From: an uncultured Acidimicrobiales bacterium
Lineage (GTDB): Bacteria; Actinomycetota; Acidimicrobiia; Acidimicrobiales; SZUA-35
Assembly: GCA_937922785.1 (NCBI GenBank)
Contig: CALAJQ010000025.1
Coordinates: 140,301-204,300, forward strand
Direction: 5' to 3'
DNA length: 64,000 bases
The notes beneath the pieces are model-generated. The model was not told the origin of the DNA. It saw only the letters and a list, made by a program, of their open reading frames with translations, and did not search any database. Numbering within the stretch: position 1 is the stretch's first letter; the number at the start of each line of letters is the position of its first letter. This document shows, one piece after another, positions 53,836 to 62,972 of the stretch. Position numbers and translations under genes: made by a program.

Positions 53836-54654
53836 CTACTTGGCGAACAGAAGCTGAAACTCGACTACACCGAAATCATCAACCGAGACCACTGGCCCAC
53901 CATCGGGAACTTCCACACCGAAGTCGCTGAATACCATGTCTGTGGAGCCAACCACGACGATGATGTCGTCCACAAGCTGAGCGGCGAGCTCTAGGGTTAC
54001 TTCCTGAGTGACGCCGTGAATAGTCAGCTCACCAGTGACAGCGGTCGAAACCTGTGACGATGCTGCGTCGGGCCCTAGATCAACCGAGTCAGACATAACA
54101 AAGGTGGCGGTCGGGAAAGACGCTCCCTCAATCGCGTCTTGCACATTGTCATCCCGCATCGAGTCATTGGTTGTGATGGTGGTCATGTCCACGGTGAAGC
54201 TGGCTTCAGTGAGGACGGTTCCGTCGATTGTGATCGAACCAGTGATGTCGCCGGTTCGGCCAACGGCTGTTGTGGATCCGATTGTTCTTAGCTCTTCTTC
54301 GATTCGGAACCCAACGAATGACCCAGTGGCACTCTCGTAGTCGAAATCACCCGAGTCAGTGTCGACGTTCCACACGCCGGTGATGTCGCCATTGTCTTCA
54401 CCTGCGGATGCGTCATCGGTTGTTGTGTCCTCGGCCGATCCGTCAGCATCTCCCGATGAGTCGCCATCTGAATCTCCAGATTGGGCGTCGGTTGAGTCTG
54501 TGGTCACTGTCTCTAGTGCCGCGTCGAGGCTTACGGCCTCGGGCTCACTGCCGCTGAAGAACATGTACAGTCCGCCGCCTACGGCCAGCACGCCAATTAG
54601 CGCGATGCCTCCGATGATCTTCTTCGCCTTTGGCGCTTTTGTTGTATCTGTCAT
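53836..54654 (-). CDS. Membrane-anchored YceI-family protein
   Basis: 272 residues. One N-terminal membrane helix (KIIGGIALIGVLAVGGGLYMF), a Ser/Asp/Thr-rich stalk, then a YceI lipocalin-like domain (SFVGFRIEEELRTIG, FTVDMTTITTNDSMRDDNVQ, TGELTIHGVTQEVTLEL). YceI proteins bind polyisoprenoid or similar lipids outside the cytoplasm. The start overlaps the DUF3500 stop (ATGA). It is the last gene of the two-component system cluster. Confidence 0.9.
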   Translation of the reverse strand: MTDTTKAPKAKKIIGGIALIGVLAVGGGLYMFFSGSEPEAVSLDAALETVTTDSTDAQSGDSDGDSSGDADGSAEDTTTDDASAGEDNGDITGVWNVDTDSGDFDYESATGSFVGFRIEEELRTIGSTTAVGRTGDITGSITIDGTVLTEASFTVDMTTITTNDSMRDDNVQDAIEGASFPTATFVMSDSVDLGPDAASSQVSTAVTGELTIHGVTQEVTLELAAQLVDDIIVVVGSTDMVFSDFGVEVPDGGPVVSVDDFGVVEFQLLFAK

Positions 54655-55802
54655 GCTGCACTCCCGTAGTCGTTGGTTTTGTCTCGGTACACGGAGTGTT
54701 GGTGAATATCGTTGCCCCCAACTCCTCCTTCGTTTATGAACTCAATCCACACGCTTGGGCCATCGATGCGCCCGTATGCGTCCTGGGTGTCGATGTCTAT
54801 TGAGTTAGCCCACCCGATGTAGGTCTCGTCGAGTTCTGATTCAATCTGGGCAAGAATTGATGCTGCGGTTTCAGTATCGAAATCGTTCACCCAGTTCTCG
54901 ATTGCGGCCATTGCCAGCTGCTTTACCTCGTCCGACGCTTCGGAAAGCAACAATCCTTCCTGAGCGGGGAAAGCGTCGTCCTCGCGTGGCCCGAGCAGGA
55001 CCTCTTGAATTCGCCCGGATAGTTCGGCGGCAGCGAATTGGTCGTCATCCAGCGCACCAAACAAAGCGAAGGTCGCTTCGGCCTCGTCACCCAGTGGCGC
55101 CACTGTCTCGCCGTCGAGAGTGAAGGTCCGTGGCTCGACTCCGGTAAAGGCTGGTGTCACCGAGACACTGCCGTTCTCAAGAGTGATGGTTCGGGCATAG
55201 TGGTGGCCGCCAAATTGCATGGCCCACGAAGAACTAGTGGATGGCTCTCCGAAGAAGGCCATGTAGTAACAGTCGGCGTCCCAGACGTCGCCGTCGCCTC
55301 CGCCCAGCTCTTCATCTGCGGCGATTATCTGGGCGTATTCGGTGTAGCCCTCATCGCTGAGGACGCTCTTGACCACATCCATGACTGCGGCCACTTGATC
55401 TGAGTTGAGGTCGCCATGCCGGATACCAGCTCTGCCGTTTGTGTCACAAGCAGGCAGGTTCGACCAAGACGAGGTGATGGCCCCGTCGCCGAATTCGTAG
55501 GAAAGGGTTTCAACCTCATCTGGAGACAATTGGGCGATAAGTGCGTTGGCGGCCTCAACTGCTCGCTCGTTGACCCCGGTGTTTGTGCCTGTGGCACCGT
55601 CGGTATCTGAGCCGGAACTGTCCGTCGGCTCCGATGATTGGGTATCTGTCGGCTCGGTCGATTCGGTAGTGGCCGGCTCGGTCGATTCTGCAATCGAGGA
55701 TTCGGTTGCGGTGGTTGCAACTGTTCCGTCTTCTGAAGAGCATGCGGATGTGACAAGTGCAAGAACGAGCACCCATCCAATTATTGGAAATTTCGAGTTC
55801 AT
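54651..55802 (-). CDS. DUF3500 lipoprotein
   Basis: 383 residues. Signal peptide with lipobox ending in ALVTSACSSE, a Thr/Ser/Glu/Asp-rich linker, then DUF3500: WAMQFGGHHYARTITLENGSVSVTPAFTG (in parts) and PSVWIEFINEGGVG. The function of DUF3500 is unknown; it is often encoded next to YHYH proteins, as here. The gene overlaps the YceI gene and lies 28 bases after the YHYH gene. Confidence 0.9.
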   Translation of the reverse strand: MNSKFPIIGWVLVLALVTSACSSEDGTVATTATESSIAESTEPATTESTEPTDTQSSEPTDSSGSDTDGATGTNTGVNERAVEAANALIAQLSPDEVETLSYEFGDGAITSSWSNLPACDTNGRAGIRHGDLNSDQVAAVMDVVKSVLSDEGYTEYAQIIAADEELGGGDGDVWDADCYYMAFFGEPSTSSSWAMQFGGHHYARTITLENGSVSVTPAFTGVEPRTFTLDGETVAPLGDEAEATFALFGALDDDQFAAAELSGRIQEVLLGPREDDAFPAQEGLLLSEASDEVKQLAMAAIENWVNDFDTETAASILAQIESELDETYIGWANSIDIDTQDAYGRIDGPSVWIEFINEGGVGGNDIHQHSVYRDKTNDYGSAA

Positions 55803-55830
55803 AACAAATGATCCTGTGGTTAGTTGTTAG

Positions 55831-56817
55831 TTAGGGGCGGGGCGGGGCGTTTCGGCCCTCTACTTCGCCATAGAGACAGCGGCCAACAAACGGATAGGTG
55901 TCGGTGACGATGTACACGTACTGATCGCCAATCGTGATTCCGTTGCAGCGATCGAGATCACCCAAACCTTCGCTGAACACCCAGTCCGACGAATAGGTGC
56001 CGTCCGGGACTGTGCCGTCAATCTCAACCTCCACATCACCCGGGCCGGTTGCTGTGCAACCCTCGCCGGCGCGCTCAGTCGTGCTGAGTTCATAACTTGT
56101 GGTGTAGGCGTCCGATTTCGAGTGGTACATCAAGAACCCGTCGGCTGCGAAACCTACGTGAACCAAGTCTTCGTCGCTGGCGTAGGCCTCAACCAGCATC
56201 TCGGAGATGCCGTGGTAGTGATATTCACCGCCGGGTTGTACGTGGGCGTTGTTGAAATCGAGGCCCAGATCATGCATGTCTTGAAGCGCTTCAATCCGAT
56301 AGTTCCCGCCTGAGGTGCACGAGACCGACTCCCCCGTGCCTGGCTCGAACTTGACGCCGTTTACTGCAACTCCAGTAGTACGCACTTCGGTTGGGTTGTC
56401 CGATAGGACGGGAGTTGTTGTGTAGGACCAACTGAGGTCTTGTGCGGTGATTTCGTTGGGGTTTCCGTCGTTGGGGAACTCACCAGTTTCGTGATCAGGC
56501 AAAGCGTTTGACACGATCGTACGCATTCCCGCCTCAACGGTTACTTCCACCATGGTGCCGAAGGTTTCATCGGCCAGGACATAGGAACCGAGGCGATCGG
56601 CTTCAGTTAATGGCAGCACCTCAGATCCTGGCGGCTCAGACACTGGAGGCTCAGACACTGGCAGCTCAGATGTTGTGGTCGATGCCGCTGGCGCATCAGT
56701 AGCCGTCGGATCAACAGCAACCGTGGTGGCCGTCTCGTCGGATGAACTGCATGCTGCGATCACCAAACAGCTGGCGACCGCAAGGGCTGCTAACCAGAGA
56801 GTTGGGATGTGTTTCAT
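55831..56817 (-). CDS. YHYH-domain lipoprotein
   Basis: 328 residues from the ATG at 56817, chosen for the signal peptide LWLAALAVASCLVIAACSS; an upstream ATG at 56835 adds six residues. A Thr/Ser/Pro/Glu linker is followed by the YHYH domain, with the signature GGEYHYHGISEMLV and a C-terminal GRCLYGEVEGR. The domain has several conserved His and is suspected to bind copper or another metal. It is the first gene after the histidine kinase, with three regulator-type heptamers just upstream. Confidence 0.9.
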   Translation of the reverse strand: MKHIPTLWLAALAVASCLVIAACSSSDETATTVAVDPTATDAPAASTTTSELPVSEPPVSEPPGSEVLPLTEADRLGSYVLADETFGTMVEVTVEAGMRTIVSNALPDHETGEFPNDGNPNEITAQDLSWSYTTTPVLSDNPTEVRTTGVAVNGVKFEPGTGESVSCTSGGNYRIEALQDMHDLGLDFNNAHVQPGGEYHYHGISEMLVEAYASDEDLVHVGFAADGFLMYHSKSDAYTTSYELSTTERAGEGCTATGPGDVEVEIDGTVPDGTYSSDWVFSEGLGDLDRCNGITIGDQYVYIVTDTYPFVGRCLYGEVEGRNAPPRP

Positions 56818-56850
56818 AACTTCAGCTTGATGCACGAAGCTTTGAGTTCT

Positions 56851-56879
56851 CTGTGAGTTGGCTCACAGATTTCTCACAG
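56851..56879. promoter_or_regulatory. Three heptamers with 11-base spacing, candidate response-regulator site
   Basis: CTGTGAG at 56851 and CTCACAG at 56862 and 56873; each starts 11 bases after the last. OmpR/PhoP-type regulators bind direct heptamers at this spacing. The array is in the 68-base gap between the histidine kinase and the YHYH gene, 34 bases upstream of the YHYH start. It could drive the YHYH-DUF3500-YceI operon. A similar pair precedes the regulator gene. Confidence 0.6.
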
Positions 56880-56885
56880 GTTTGT

Positions 56886-58313
56886 TTATTCGTCGCTCTG
56901 AGGCAAAGAGAGGGTGGCGGTGGCTCCGCCGCCGGGCGTCTGGGTTAGCTCGATGCCCCCGTTGTGATGGTGAGCGATGTTCTGAGCGATAGTGAGGCCC
57001 AGCCCGGCCCCGTCGTGGTCATGGCGGCTGCGCGACTGGTCTGCTCTGACAAAAGGGGCAAAAAGCGATGAGACCATCTCGGGCTCGAACCCCGGCCCGT
57101 TGTCGACAACACGGCACTCGACACGGCCGCCGACCACTCTGACCTCGAATCGAATCTCGGTCCCTTCCGGGGTGTGCTGACACGCGTTGGCTCCGAGATT
57201 CAAAATTGCTTGATGTAGCCGTTGAGCGTCGCCAAATACGTTGGGCGCCTCGTTAGACCTCAGATCGAGTGCCAGTACAGCACTGGGATATGCGGCTCGA
57301 AGGTCCTGCACGACCGCAGACATGACTGCCGCCATGTCAACCTGCTCGAGATGCTGTGAATCAGTCGGGCGGAGCAGATGAAGCAGATCATTGGCCAATT
57401 TGGAGAGCCGCTCGCTCTCCACGCCGATCCGGTCCATCGCATTGTCTATTCCGCCTTCATCCAACATCCCACGTTCGTAGAGATCGCTGAAACCTTTGAT
57501 CGCAGTGAGGGGTGTTCGTAGTTCGTGTGATGCGTCAGCCATGAACCGCTTCATGTCTTCTCTTGCTTGTTCGGCGGTTTGGGCTGAACTCTCGCTATCT
57601 GCGATGGTCTGACGGAGTTGCCCCATCATTAGCTGCAGGTCGCCGGCCAACTCAGCAGCTTCTTTCGGGCCGCCATCAACCTGAATTGTTGTGTCCAAGT
57701 CTCCGTTTGCGATTCGATTGGCGGAGTTGGTTAGCCGGGCAATCGGTCGGTTTACCGCCCGCACAACCAGGCTGACCACTAGCAGCTGAAGCGTAATCAA
57801 GGCTGCGAGTCCGAGCCACAGGGCCCGCCTCAGCGAAGCCATCGACTCCGCTACCTCGACCAGGGCTATACCAACCACGTTGGTGCGTCCATCCGGGCGA
57901 ACCGATGTGGCAATACGGAACGGTGGATCGCCATCAAGTGTCCAAATACTGGCCTTGCCAACGGCAAAGGACAGATCGCGACTCGCTAGCTCATTGCCAT
58001 CTGCGCTCACCTCAAAGAGCGAACCATCGGCGTTGAGTACAACCTCTTGTGGATTGCCGGGATTGTCGATGGCGTCATCGGGCGCTTGGTTTTCGGGGCC
58101 AGGGCCCAGTCCATCGGGAGCGGGGCCTTCACCAGGCCGGGGCCGATCACCAAAGCGCGACAGCAGAGCACGGTTCAGCTCGTCGTCGGAGCCTTCCATC
58201 AGGTCCGCTTCCACTCGTTCATGCACAAAAACACCAAGCCCGAGCGCACCAATTGTCATCACGGTCAGCAGCGGCACCAGCAGCATCGTGCGCAACCGGG
58301 GTCGCCTCGTCAC
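56886..58313 (-). CDS. Sensor histidine kinase
   Basis: 475 residues. Membrane helix one (LLVPLLTVMTIGALGLGVFV), a Pro/Gly-rich outer domain, helix two (LWLGLAALITLQLLVVSLVV), HAMP, HisKA with phosphorylated His near 263 (ADASHELRTPLTAIKGF) and HATPase_c (NACQHTPEG, DNGPGFEP, GAGLGLTI). The outer domain has an unusual run (PRPGEGPAPDGLGPGPENQ) with no recognised ligand fold. The stop of the regulator gene overlaps its start (ATGA). Confidence 0.95.
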   Translation of the reverse strand: MTRRPRLRTMLLVPLLTVMTIGALGLGVFVHERVEADLMEGSDDELNRALLSRFGDRPRPGEGPAPDGLGPGPENQAPDDAIDNPGNPQEVVLNADGSLFEVSADGNELASRDLSFAVGKASIWTLDGDPPFRIATSVRPDGRTNVVGIALVEVAESMASLRRALWLGLAALITLQLLVVSLVVRAVNRPIARLTNSANRIANGDLDTTIQVDGGPKEAAELAGDLQLMMGQLRQTIADSESSAQTAEQAREDMKRFMADASHELRTPLTAIKGFSDLYERGMLDEGGIDNAMDRIGVESERLSKLANDLLHLLRPTDSQHLEQVDMAAVMSAVVQDLRAAYPSAVLALDLRSNEAPNVFGDAQRLHQAILNLGANACQHTPEGTEIRFEVRVVGGRVECRVVDNGPGFEPEMVSSLFAPFVRADQSRSRHDHDGAGLGLTIAQNIAHHHNGGIELTQTPGGGATATLSLPQSDE

Positions 58314-59020
58314 GATTTCACCCGCAAGACATAACCAGCCCCCCGTTTGGTTTGAATTAGAGGCGTCCGGCCGTCATCAATCTTGCGGCGGAGATAGCTG
58401 ACGTAGAGCTCCACAATGTTCTCCGACCCGTCGTAGTCCTCCTCCCACACATTGACCAGGATCTGGGCCTTGGAGACCACGACACCTGCGTTCACAAGTA
58501 GATAGTGCAGCAACTTGTACTCAGTCGGCGATAGCTCGATTAGGCCACCTGAGCGGCGGACTTCTTCGGTTACTGGGTCGAGGGTGAGATCGTCATAAAC
58601 AAGCAGCTCGGAGGTAGCGACTGTTCCGGATCGACGCAGAATTGCACTCACGCGCAAAACTAGCTCGTCAACACTGAACGGCTTAGTCACATAGTCGTCC
58701 CCGCCGGTTACGAAACCTTGAATCCGGTCTTCGGCCTCGGCTTTGGCCGTGAGGAACAACACGGGGGCAAGTTGGCCATTCTCACGCATCCTCCGGCAAA
58801 CCTCGAACCCATCGATTCCGGGCAACATCACGTCGAGAACAACAAGGTCATAAACCGCCCGTACCGACTCTGTCAAACCCGCATGACCGTCTAGAACCTG
58901 GGTCACCGAATAACCCTGATATCGCAATGCGGTTGCGACCACATCGTTTATTGACTGCTCGTCCTCAACCACGAGGACACGAAAGGCGGAGATCGGTTTC
59001 GTCGGATTCATCTGTGCCAT
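58310..59020 (-). CDS. OmpR-family response regulator
   Basis: 236 residues from the ATG at 59020; GTG at 59029 would add three. Receiver with acidic pocket VVEDEQS, phosphorylated Asp63 in LVVLDVMLPGIDG, Lys in TKPFSVDEL, then a winged helix (LSPTEYKLLHYLLVNAGVVVS and SYLRRKIDDGRTPLIQTKRGAGYVL). Partner of the kinase encoded next. Heptamers at 59036-59053 suggest autoregulation. Confidence 0.95.
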   Translation of the reverse strand: MAQMNPTKPISAFRVLVVEDEQSINDVVATALRYQGYSVTQVLDGHAGLTESVRAVYDLVVLDVMLPGIDGFEVCRRMRENGQLAPVLFLTAKAEAEDRIQGFVTGGDDYVTKPFSVDELVLRVSAILRRSGTVATSELLVYDDLTLDPVTEEVRRSGGLIELSPTEYKLLHYLLVNAGVVVSKAQILVNVWEEDYDGSENIVELYVSYLRRKIDDGRTPLIQTKRGAGYVLRVKS

Positions 59021-59035
59021 TGTTAACACCAGAAG

Positions 59036-59053
59036 CTATGAGTTTGCTGTGTG
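59036..59053. promoter_or_regulatory. Heptamer pair upstream of the response-regulator gene
   Basis: CTATGAG at 59036 and CTGTGTG at 59047 start 11 bases apart and each differs by one base from CTGTGAG, the heptamer found three times at 56851-56879. The position, just upstream of the regulator start, suits autoregulation. Confidence 0.45.
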
Positions 59054-59084
59054 CCAGCTTCTCAACTGACTACTCGACGAACCC

Positions 59085-60143
59085 TCAAAGCGGTTGTTGG
59101 CTGGTGTACTCGTCCATGATTGGTGCCAGCTCATCTGGAGTAGCGCCGTGCATGATCACAGCGTCACACCCAAGAGCGAGTTGGTTTTTGATGGCGGCCA
59201 CGCATGTTTGAGGCGAACCGGTTGCACTTGGGGCCAACCACTCATCGGGAATCAGGGTGGCGACGTGGGCCAAGAGTTCGGGTGAGGCCGTTGCGTCGAG
59301 GGCACCTCGATGGGCCTTGACTCGCTCATCGGACCGGAAGGCCGCCAGCACAGCTGGGTCCCAGTCATTCGTTGAGACCAACAGATCACCATATGCCTGC
59401 AGATACGTACCAAGCCGCCCGACCGACCCGAGGAGCCGACGGTCTTCGCCAAGATGATCTCCCAAGGTTGCAAAGCATGACCAGACTCGGACATCACCTG
59501 GATCCCGACCCGCCTGCTCAGCTGCTTGCTTAACAGTCTGTACGCAGCGGGCCGTCGTTTCGTCGGAGAAGTAGGTGTGGAGGATGACCTCGTCGAAACA
59601 ACGGCCTCCCAAAGCAAGGCTTTGAGGGCCAAAGGCCACCAAGTTCATGGGCAGGTGCTCATCGAGACTCGGGTCCAGACTAAGAACCGGATAAGAGCCT
59701 GCAGGTCCTTCATGCCCGATGATCGTCTCGCCGCGAAACAACCGCCGCATCAAGCCAGCGAAGTCCTCCATCTCAGCAGTGGTTATTCGATCGATCCCGT
59801 AGGCGTCCTGCATCTTAGAAACTCCTCTACCGAGGCCAAGCACAAATCGACCACCAGTAAGGCTCTGCATGGTTCGGGCATAGCCTGCTGTGACCATCGG
59901 GTGCCTGGTGTTGTGGTTGGTTGCGCCGGTGGCGATCGTGATGGACTCACTCACTGCACCCGCTGCTCCGCTCAGGGTTGCTGCTTCCTTTTTGTTAAAG
60001 CGCTCAGAGATGAACGCCGTGCCAAACCCCATTTTCTCCCCATCGACGACTTGGCCTATTAGTTCACGCGAACTGCGCGCCTGTCCGGCCAGCGCGTAGA
60101 AGCCAAGCTCAGGGAAACGTTGGTTGTTGGGGCCACCACTCAT
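59085..60143 (-). CDS. LLM-class F420-dependent oxidoreductase
   Basis: 352 residues. Luciferase-like TIM barrel with GFGTAFISERFNKKEAATLSGAAG, IATGATNHNTRHPMVTAGYA, GRFVLGLGRGVS and a C-terminal TPDELAPIMDEY. The His/Asn-rich second motif is typical of actinobacterial F420-dependent members. Substrate unknown. It is separated from the two-component system by 64 bases and from the DUF3299 gene by 87 bases, and is probably a separate unit. Confidence 0.9.
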   Translation of the reverse strand: MSGGPNNQRFPELGFYALAGQARSSRELIGQVVDGEKMGFGTAFISERFNKKEAATLSGAAGAVSESITIATGATNHNTRHPMVTAGYARTMQSLTGGRFVLGLGRGVSKMQDAYGIDRITTAEMEDFAGLMRRLFRGETIIGHEGPAGSYPVLSLDPSLDEHLPMNLVAFGPQSLALGGRCFDEVILHTYFSDETTARCVQTVKQAAEQAGRDPGDVRVWSCFATLGDHLGEDRRLLGSVGRLGTYLQAYGDLLVSTNDWDPAVLAAFRSDERVKAHRGALDATASPELLAHVATLIPDEWLAPSATGSPQTCVAAIKNQLALGCDAVIMHGATPDELAPIMDEYTSQQPL

Positions 60144-60230
60144 TCCCAGAGGCTACTCGCCACCTTGCCTGCGGAGTAGAGAGAGTAGAGACCCGCGGCC
60201 GCCAACAGGCCCCGGCTGTGACGTCGAGGT

Positions 60231-60947
60231 TTAGTAGTCGTCGTAGACGCCGGTGGAGGCGCCGCTGATTGAGTAGCCAGCTTCTGCAAGATCGGTGGAC
60301 TCACCATCGATTGTCAGATCGCCAGTTACCCAAACCGCACCCCAAGATTCGTCGACGTGGAGTTCTTCACCCTCTGCCAACTTAACCAGAATTGTTTGGT
60401 TCGCAGGAGGAGGCGGGACGTGGATACACGCTCCGAAGTAAGGGACGAGCAGGAACTCGGTGATGAGGTCACCGTCGTAGGTGAGCGCAGCTACAAACCC
60501 AGCGAGATAAATGTCGTCGCTGGCGGCATCTGGGTTGACCGGCTGGTTGTCGTACTCAGCCTGAAGTTCCTCGTAAAGGTCATTGGCTTCGGGCGAACCA
60601 GGTTCGACGGATGCAATCCTGTCTTCAAAGCGGGCCGAGATTTCATCGCCGGATGAGCCAGGAGGAACCAAGTCGTCCCAGCCAATCTCTGTGAAACCAT
60701 CGGGCACAGTTGGTTCTGGAGACTCTTGCGAATCGACGTCTAGAAACTCGTCAAGGGTTGCACCGAACTCAACATCGCTGTCTACTGGCTGACTCCCGAG
60801 TGTCGGCTCAAAAGTGTCGCTAGCGGAACTAGCACCTAAGCCTTCGGGCGAACCACAAGCAGCTCCGACCATTGCCAGGGCGGCAAGGCTTGCGGTCATC
60901 TTGACTCGAAATTTGGAACGATTCTTCATTGCGGCGTTCGCTTTCAT
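60231..60947 (-). CDS. DUF3299 lipoprotein of the zinc uptake operon
   Basis: 238 residues from the ATG at 60947; an ATG at 60929 is equally possible. Lipoprotein signal (MTASLAALAMVGAACGS), an acidic linker, then DUF3299: ISARFEDRI, LITEFLLVPYFGACIHVPPPPANQT (in parts) and VWVTGDLTI. In Gammaproteobacteria DUF3299 genes accompany a DUF2796 protein, an ABC ATPase and an FtsX-like permease in Zur-controlled operons; the same order is present here. It probably helps carry zinc outside the membrane. Confidence 0.82.
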   Translation of the reverse strand: MKANAAMKNRSKFRVKMTASLAALAMVGAACGSPEGLGASSASDTFEPTLGSQPVDSDVEFGATLDEFLDVDSQESPEPTVPDGFTEIGWDDLVPPGSSGDEISARFEDRIASVEPGSPEANDLYEELQAEYDNQPVNPDAASDDIYLAGFVAALTYDGDLITEFLLVPYFGACIHVPPPPANQTILVKLAEGEELHVDESWGAVWVTGDLTIDGESTDLAEAGYSISGASTGVYDDY

Positions 60948-60954
60948 AGATATC

Positions 60955-60979
60955 ACTATCGGTACTTTTACTATCGGTA
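60955..60979. repeat. Direct repeat ACTATCGGTA with 15-base period
   Basis: Two exact copies of ACTATCGGTA (60955-60964 and 60970-60979) in the 40-base gap between the permease stop and the DUF3299 start; on the coding strand the unit is TACCGATAGT. The role is unknown. A regulatory site for internal initiation or a chance duplication are both possible. Confidence 0.4.
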
Positions 60980-60987
60980 AAGAGGTC

Positions 60988-62244
60988 TCATACTTTGAGT
61001 GCCAATCCGTCCTGGATTGACCGCCGGTAAGCAATGATGCCAGGAATCAGCGCTACGAGTGCAGCGCCCAGCACAACGCCACCCATAATCAGCAACTGAG
61101 TGGAGTCCAACCAGGTAATTGCGAGGTCAACTCCGGATCGTCGGACCACAATTGGCCGGGCCAACAACAAGAGCCCGTACAGCAACCCAACACCGGCTAC
61201 ACAACCAGCGATGACCACCATCAGGGTTTCCAGCAATATCAACGACACCACGTGGCTTGCCCGTGCACCGATAGATCGAAGCACAGCGATCTCTCGTCGC
61301 CTTTCATTCAGAGTCGACAAGATTGTGGTCAACATGCCTAGAAGTCCAACTACAAGCACAAAGCCTGAAATAACAAATAGGACCTGCTCGATCGCTGAGA
61401 TCGTTCGCCAAAACTCTGCCAAGGTGGCTCCTGGAAGAATCGCAGACATGGGTTCGCCGGAGAAATCATTGATGCTTCTCTGAACCCGAAAGGTCTGGGC
61501 ACGATTCTCAAGACCAACCAGGAACGCTGTAATCGATGTCGGTGTTAGATCCAACTTCAGGGCTTGCTCGGCGGTCAGGGTCACCGCGGATCGGCCACCT
61601 TCGTTCCAGTCGATGTGGATGGCCTCGATGCCGGCCAAACTTACGTGAACAGTCCGGTCCACCGGCGTGCCGGTCTTGTTGAGGATGCCAACCACGGTGA
61701 AGGGTTTGTCATCGTGATCGGCGAAGTCAACCGAAACTAGGCCGTGTGAAATGATGATCTCATCACCAATGGCGTAGCCCAGTTCGTTGGCCACATCGGC
61801 GCCAAGAACGGTGTCATACACGCCCACAAACTCTTCGCCCGAGCTGAGGACAAGCGGTCGACCGTTTCCGTACTGATAGAAGTCGAAGTAGTCAGAGGTT
61901 GTGCCCATGACCCGAAACCCTCGATGAGAGTCTCCCAGCGAGATAGGCACTGTCCACGCCACTTCTTCGCGAGCGGCAATGGACTCATAGGTCTCCCAAG
62001 TCACATTGTTTGTTGCGTTACCAATCCGGAACACGCTGTAAAGCAGCAAATTGGTTGGCGAACTTCTTGCTCCAACGATCAGGTCGGTTTGAGAGACCGT
62101 ATTGAGAAGACTGCTTTTGGATTCCTTGCGGATCTTGTCTACGCCGAGCAGCAGCGTGACACTTATAGCAATTGTGAACACTGTTAGCAGCAGGTTCGTA
62201 CGACGGAACCGAGCGCTCTTTAGGGCAATACGCAAAAGGTTCAT
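60988..62244 (-). CDS. FtsX/MacB-like ABC permease (zinc uptake operon)
   Basis: 418 residues with four membrane helices: one at the start (LLLTVFTIAISVTLLLGVD), a large outer domain, then three near the C-terminus (FVISGFVLVVGLLGMLTTILS, ETLMVVIAGCVAGVGLLYGLL, IMGGVVLGAALVALIPGIIA). This is the MacB/LolC/FtsX topology. It overlaps the ATPase gene by four bases. In related operons it is the PA4065-like permease. Confidence 0.9.
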   Translation of the reverse strand: MNLLRIALKSARFRRTNLLLTVFTIAISVTLLLGVDKIRKESKSSLLNTVSQTDLIVGARSSPTNLLLYSVFRIGNATNNVTWETYESIAAREEVAWTVPISLGDSHRGFRVMGTTSDYFDFYQYGNGRPLVLSSGEEFVGVYDTVLGADVANELGYAIGDEIIISHGLVSVDFADHDDKPFTVVGILNKTGTPVDRTVHVSLAGIEAIHIDWNEGGRSAVTLTAEQALKLDLTPTSITAFLVGLENRAQTFRVQRSINDFSGEPMSAILPGATLAEFWRTISAIEQVLFVISGFVLVVGLLGMLTTILSTLNERRREIAVLRSIGARASHVVSLILLETLMVVIAGCVAGVGLLYGLLLLARPIVVRRSGVDLAITWLDSTQLLIMGGVVLGAALVALIPGIIAYRRSIQDGLALKV

Positions 62245-62972
62245 AGCGCCACGCCCGTCGCTTGTGCCGGGTCCATATCGTCGTTAACCGAGCGCAGAGA
62301 AATCTGGTGATCGAAGCGATCAGCCAGCTGGGGGTCGTGGCTAACAAACACCAAAGTGCAGTGCTGGGCCTCTGCCTCTCGAAAGAGAAGGTCCATGAAT
62401 CGGTCGCGATTGTCGGCGTCGAGCGCCGATGTCGGCTCGTCGGCGATGAGTATCTCAGGGCCGCCGATGAGGGCACGAGCCACCGCTACTCGCTGTTGTT
62501 GTCCGACGCTGAGCTTGTTCACCGGAGCATCGTGCAGCGAGCCGGCCAGGTTCAGCGCATCCAGCAAGCTTCGGGCCGTGGACGTGATGTCCTGACCCTC
62601 TCCTGCCCGCTTTGACTTGCGATCTGAGAAGGCACAGGACAACGTGACGTTCTCAAGGGCGGTTAGATACGGAAGCAGATTGAACTGTTGAAATATCACC
62701 CCAAGGTGGTCTGCCCGAAACTGATCTCGACGGCTTGCTGAGAGGTCAGCGAGATCAGTTCCGAGTAGCCGAACCACACCGTCTGTCGGGGCGTGAACCC
62801 CGGCAAGCAGATTAAGCAAGGTGGTCTTGCCGCTGCCGCTGGCCCCCCGAACAAACAGATGCTCTCCAGGCTTAAGACTCAACTCGTCTATGTCAATGAG
62901 GTCGACGCTCTGACCCGGCCATCGAAACCGGATGGCCTCAAGGCTTATTACAGGTTGGGGGCTACTGGTCAA
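62241..62972 (-). CDS. ABC transporter ATPase (MacB/LolD class, zinc uptake operon)
   Basis: 243 residues. Walker A FVRGASGSGKTTLLNLLAG, Q-loop FQQFNLLPYLTALENV, signature LSVGQQQRVAVARAL, Walker B ILIADEPTSALD and H-loop FVSHD. The class powers FtsX/MacB/LolC permeases, matching the next gene. It overlaps the genes on both sides by four bases, so the three proteins are made together. Confidence 0.92.
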   Translation of the reverse strand: MTSSPQPVISLEAIRFRWPGQSVDLIDIDELSLKPGEHLFVRGASGSGKTTLLNLLAGVHAPTDGVVRLLGTDLADLSASRRDQFRADHLGVIFQQFNLLPYLTALENVTLSCAFSDRKSKRAGEGQDITSTARSLLDALNLAGSLHDAPVNKLSVGQQQRVAVARALIGGPEILIADEPTSALDADNRDRFMDLLFREAEAQHCTLVFVSHDPQLADRFDHQISLRSVNDDMDPAQATGVAL

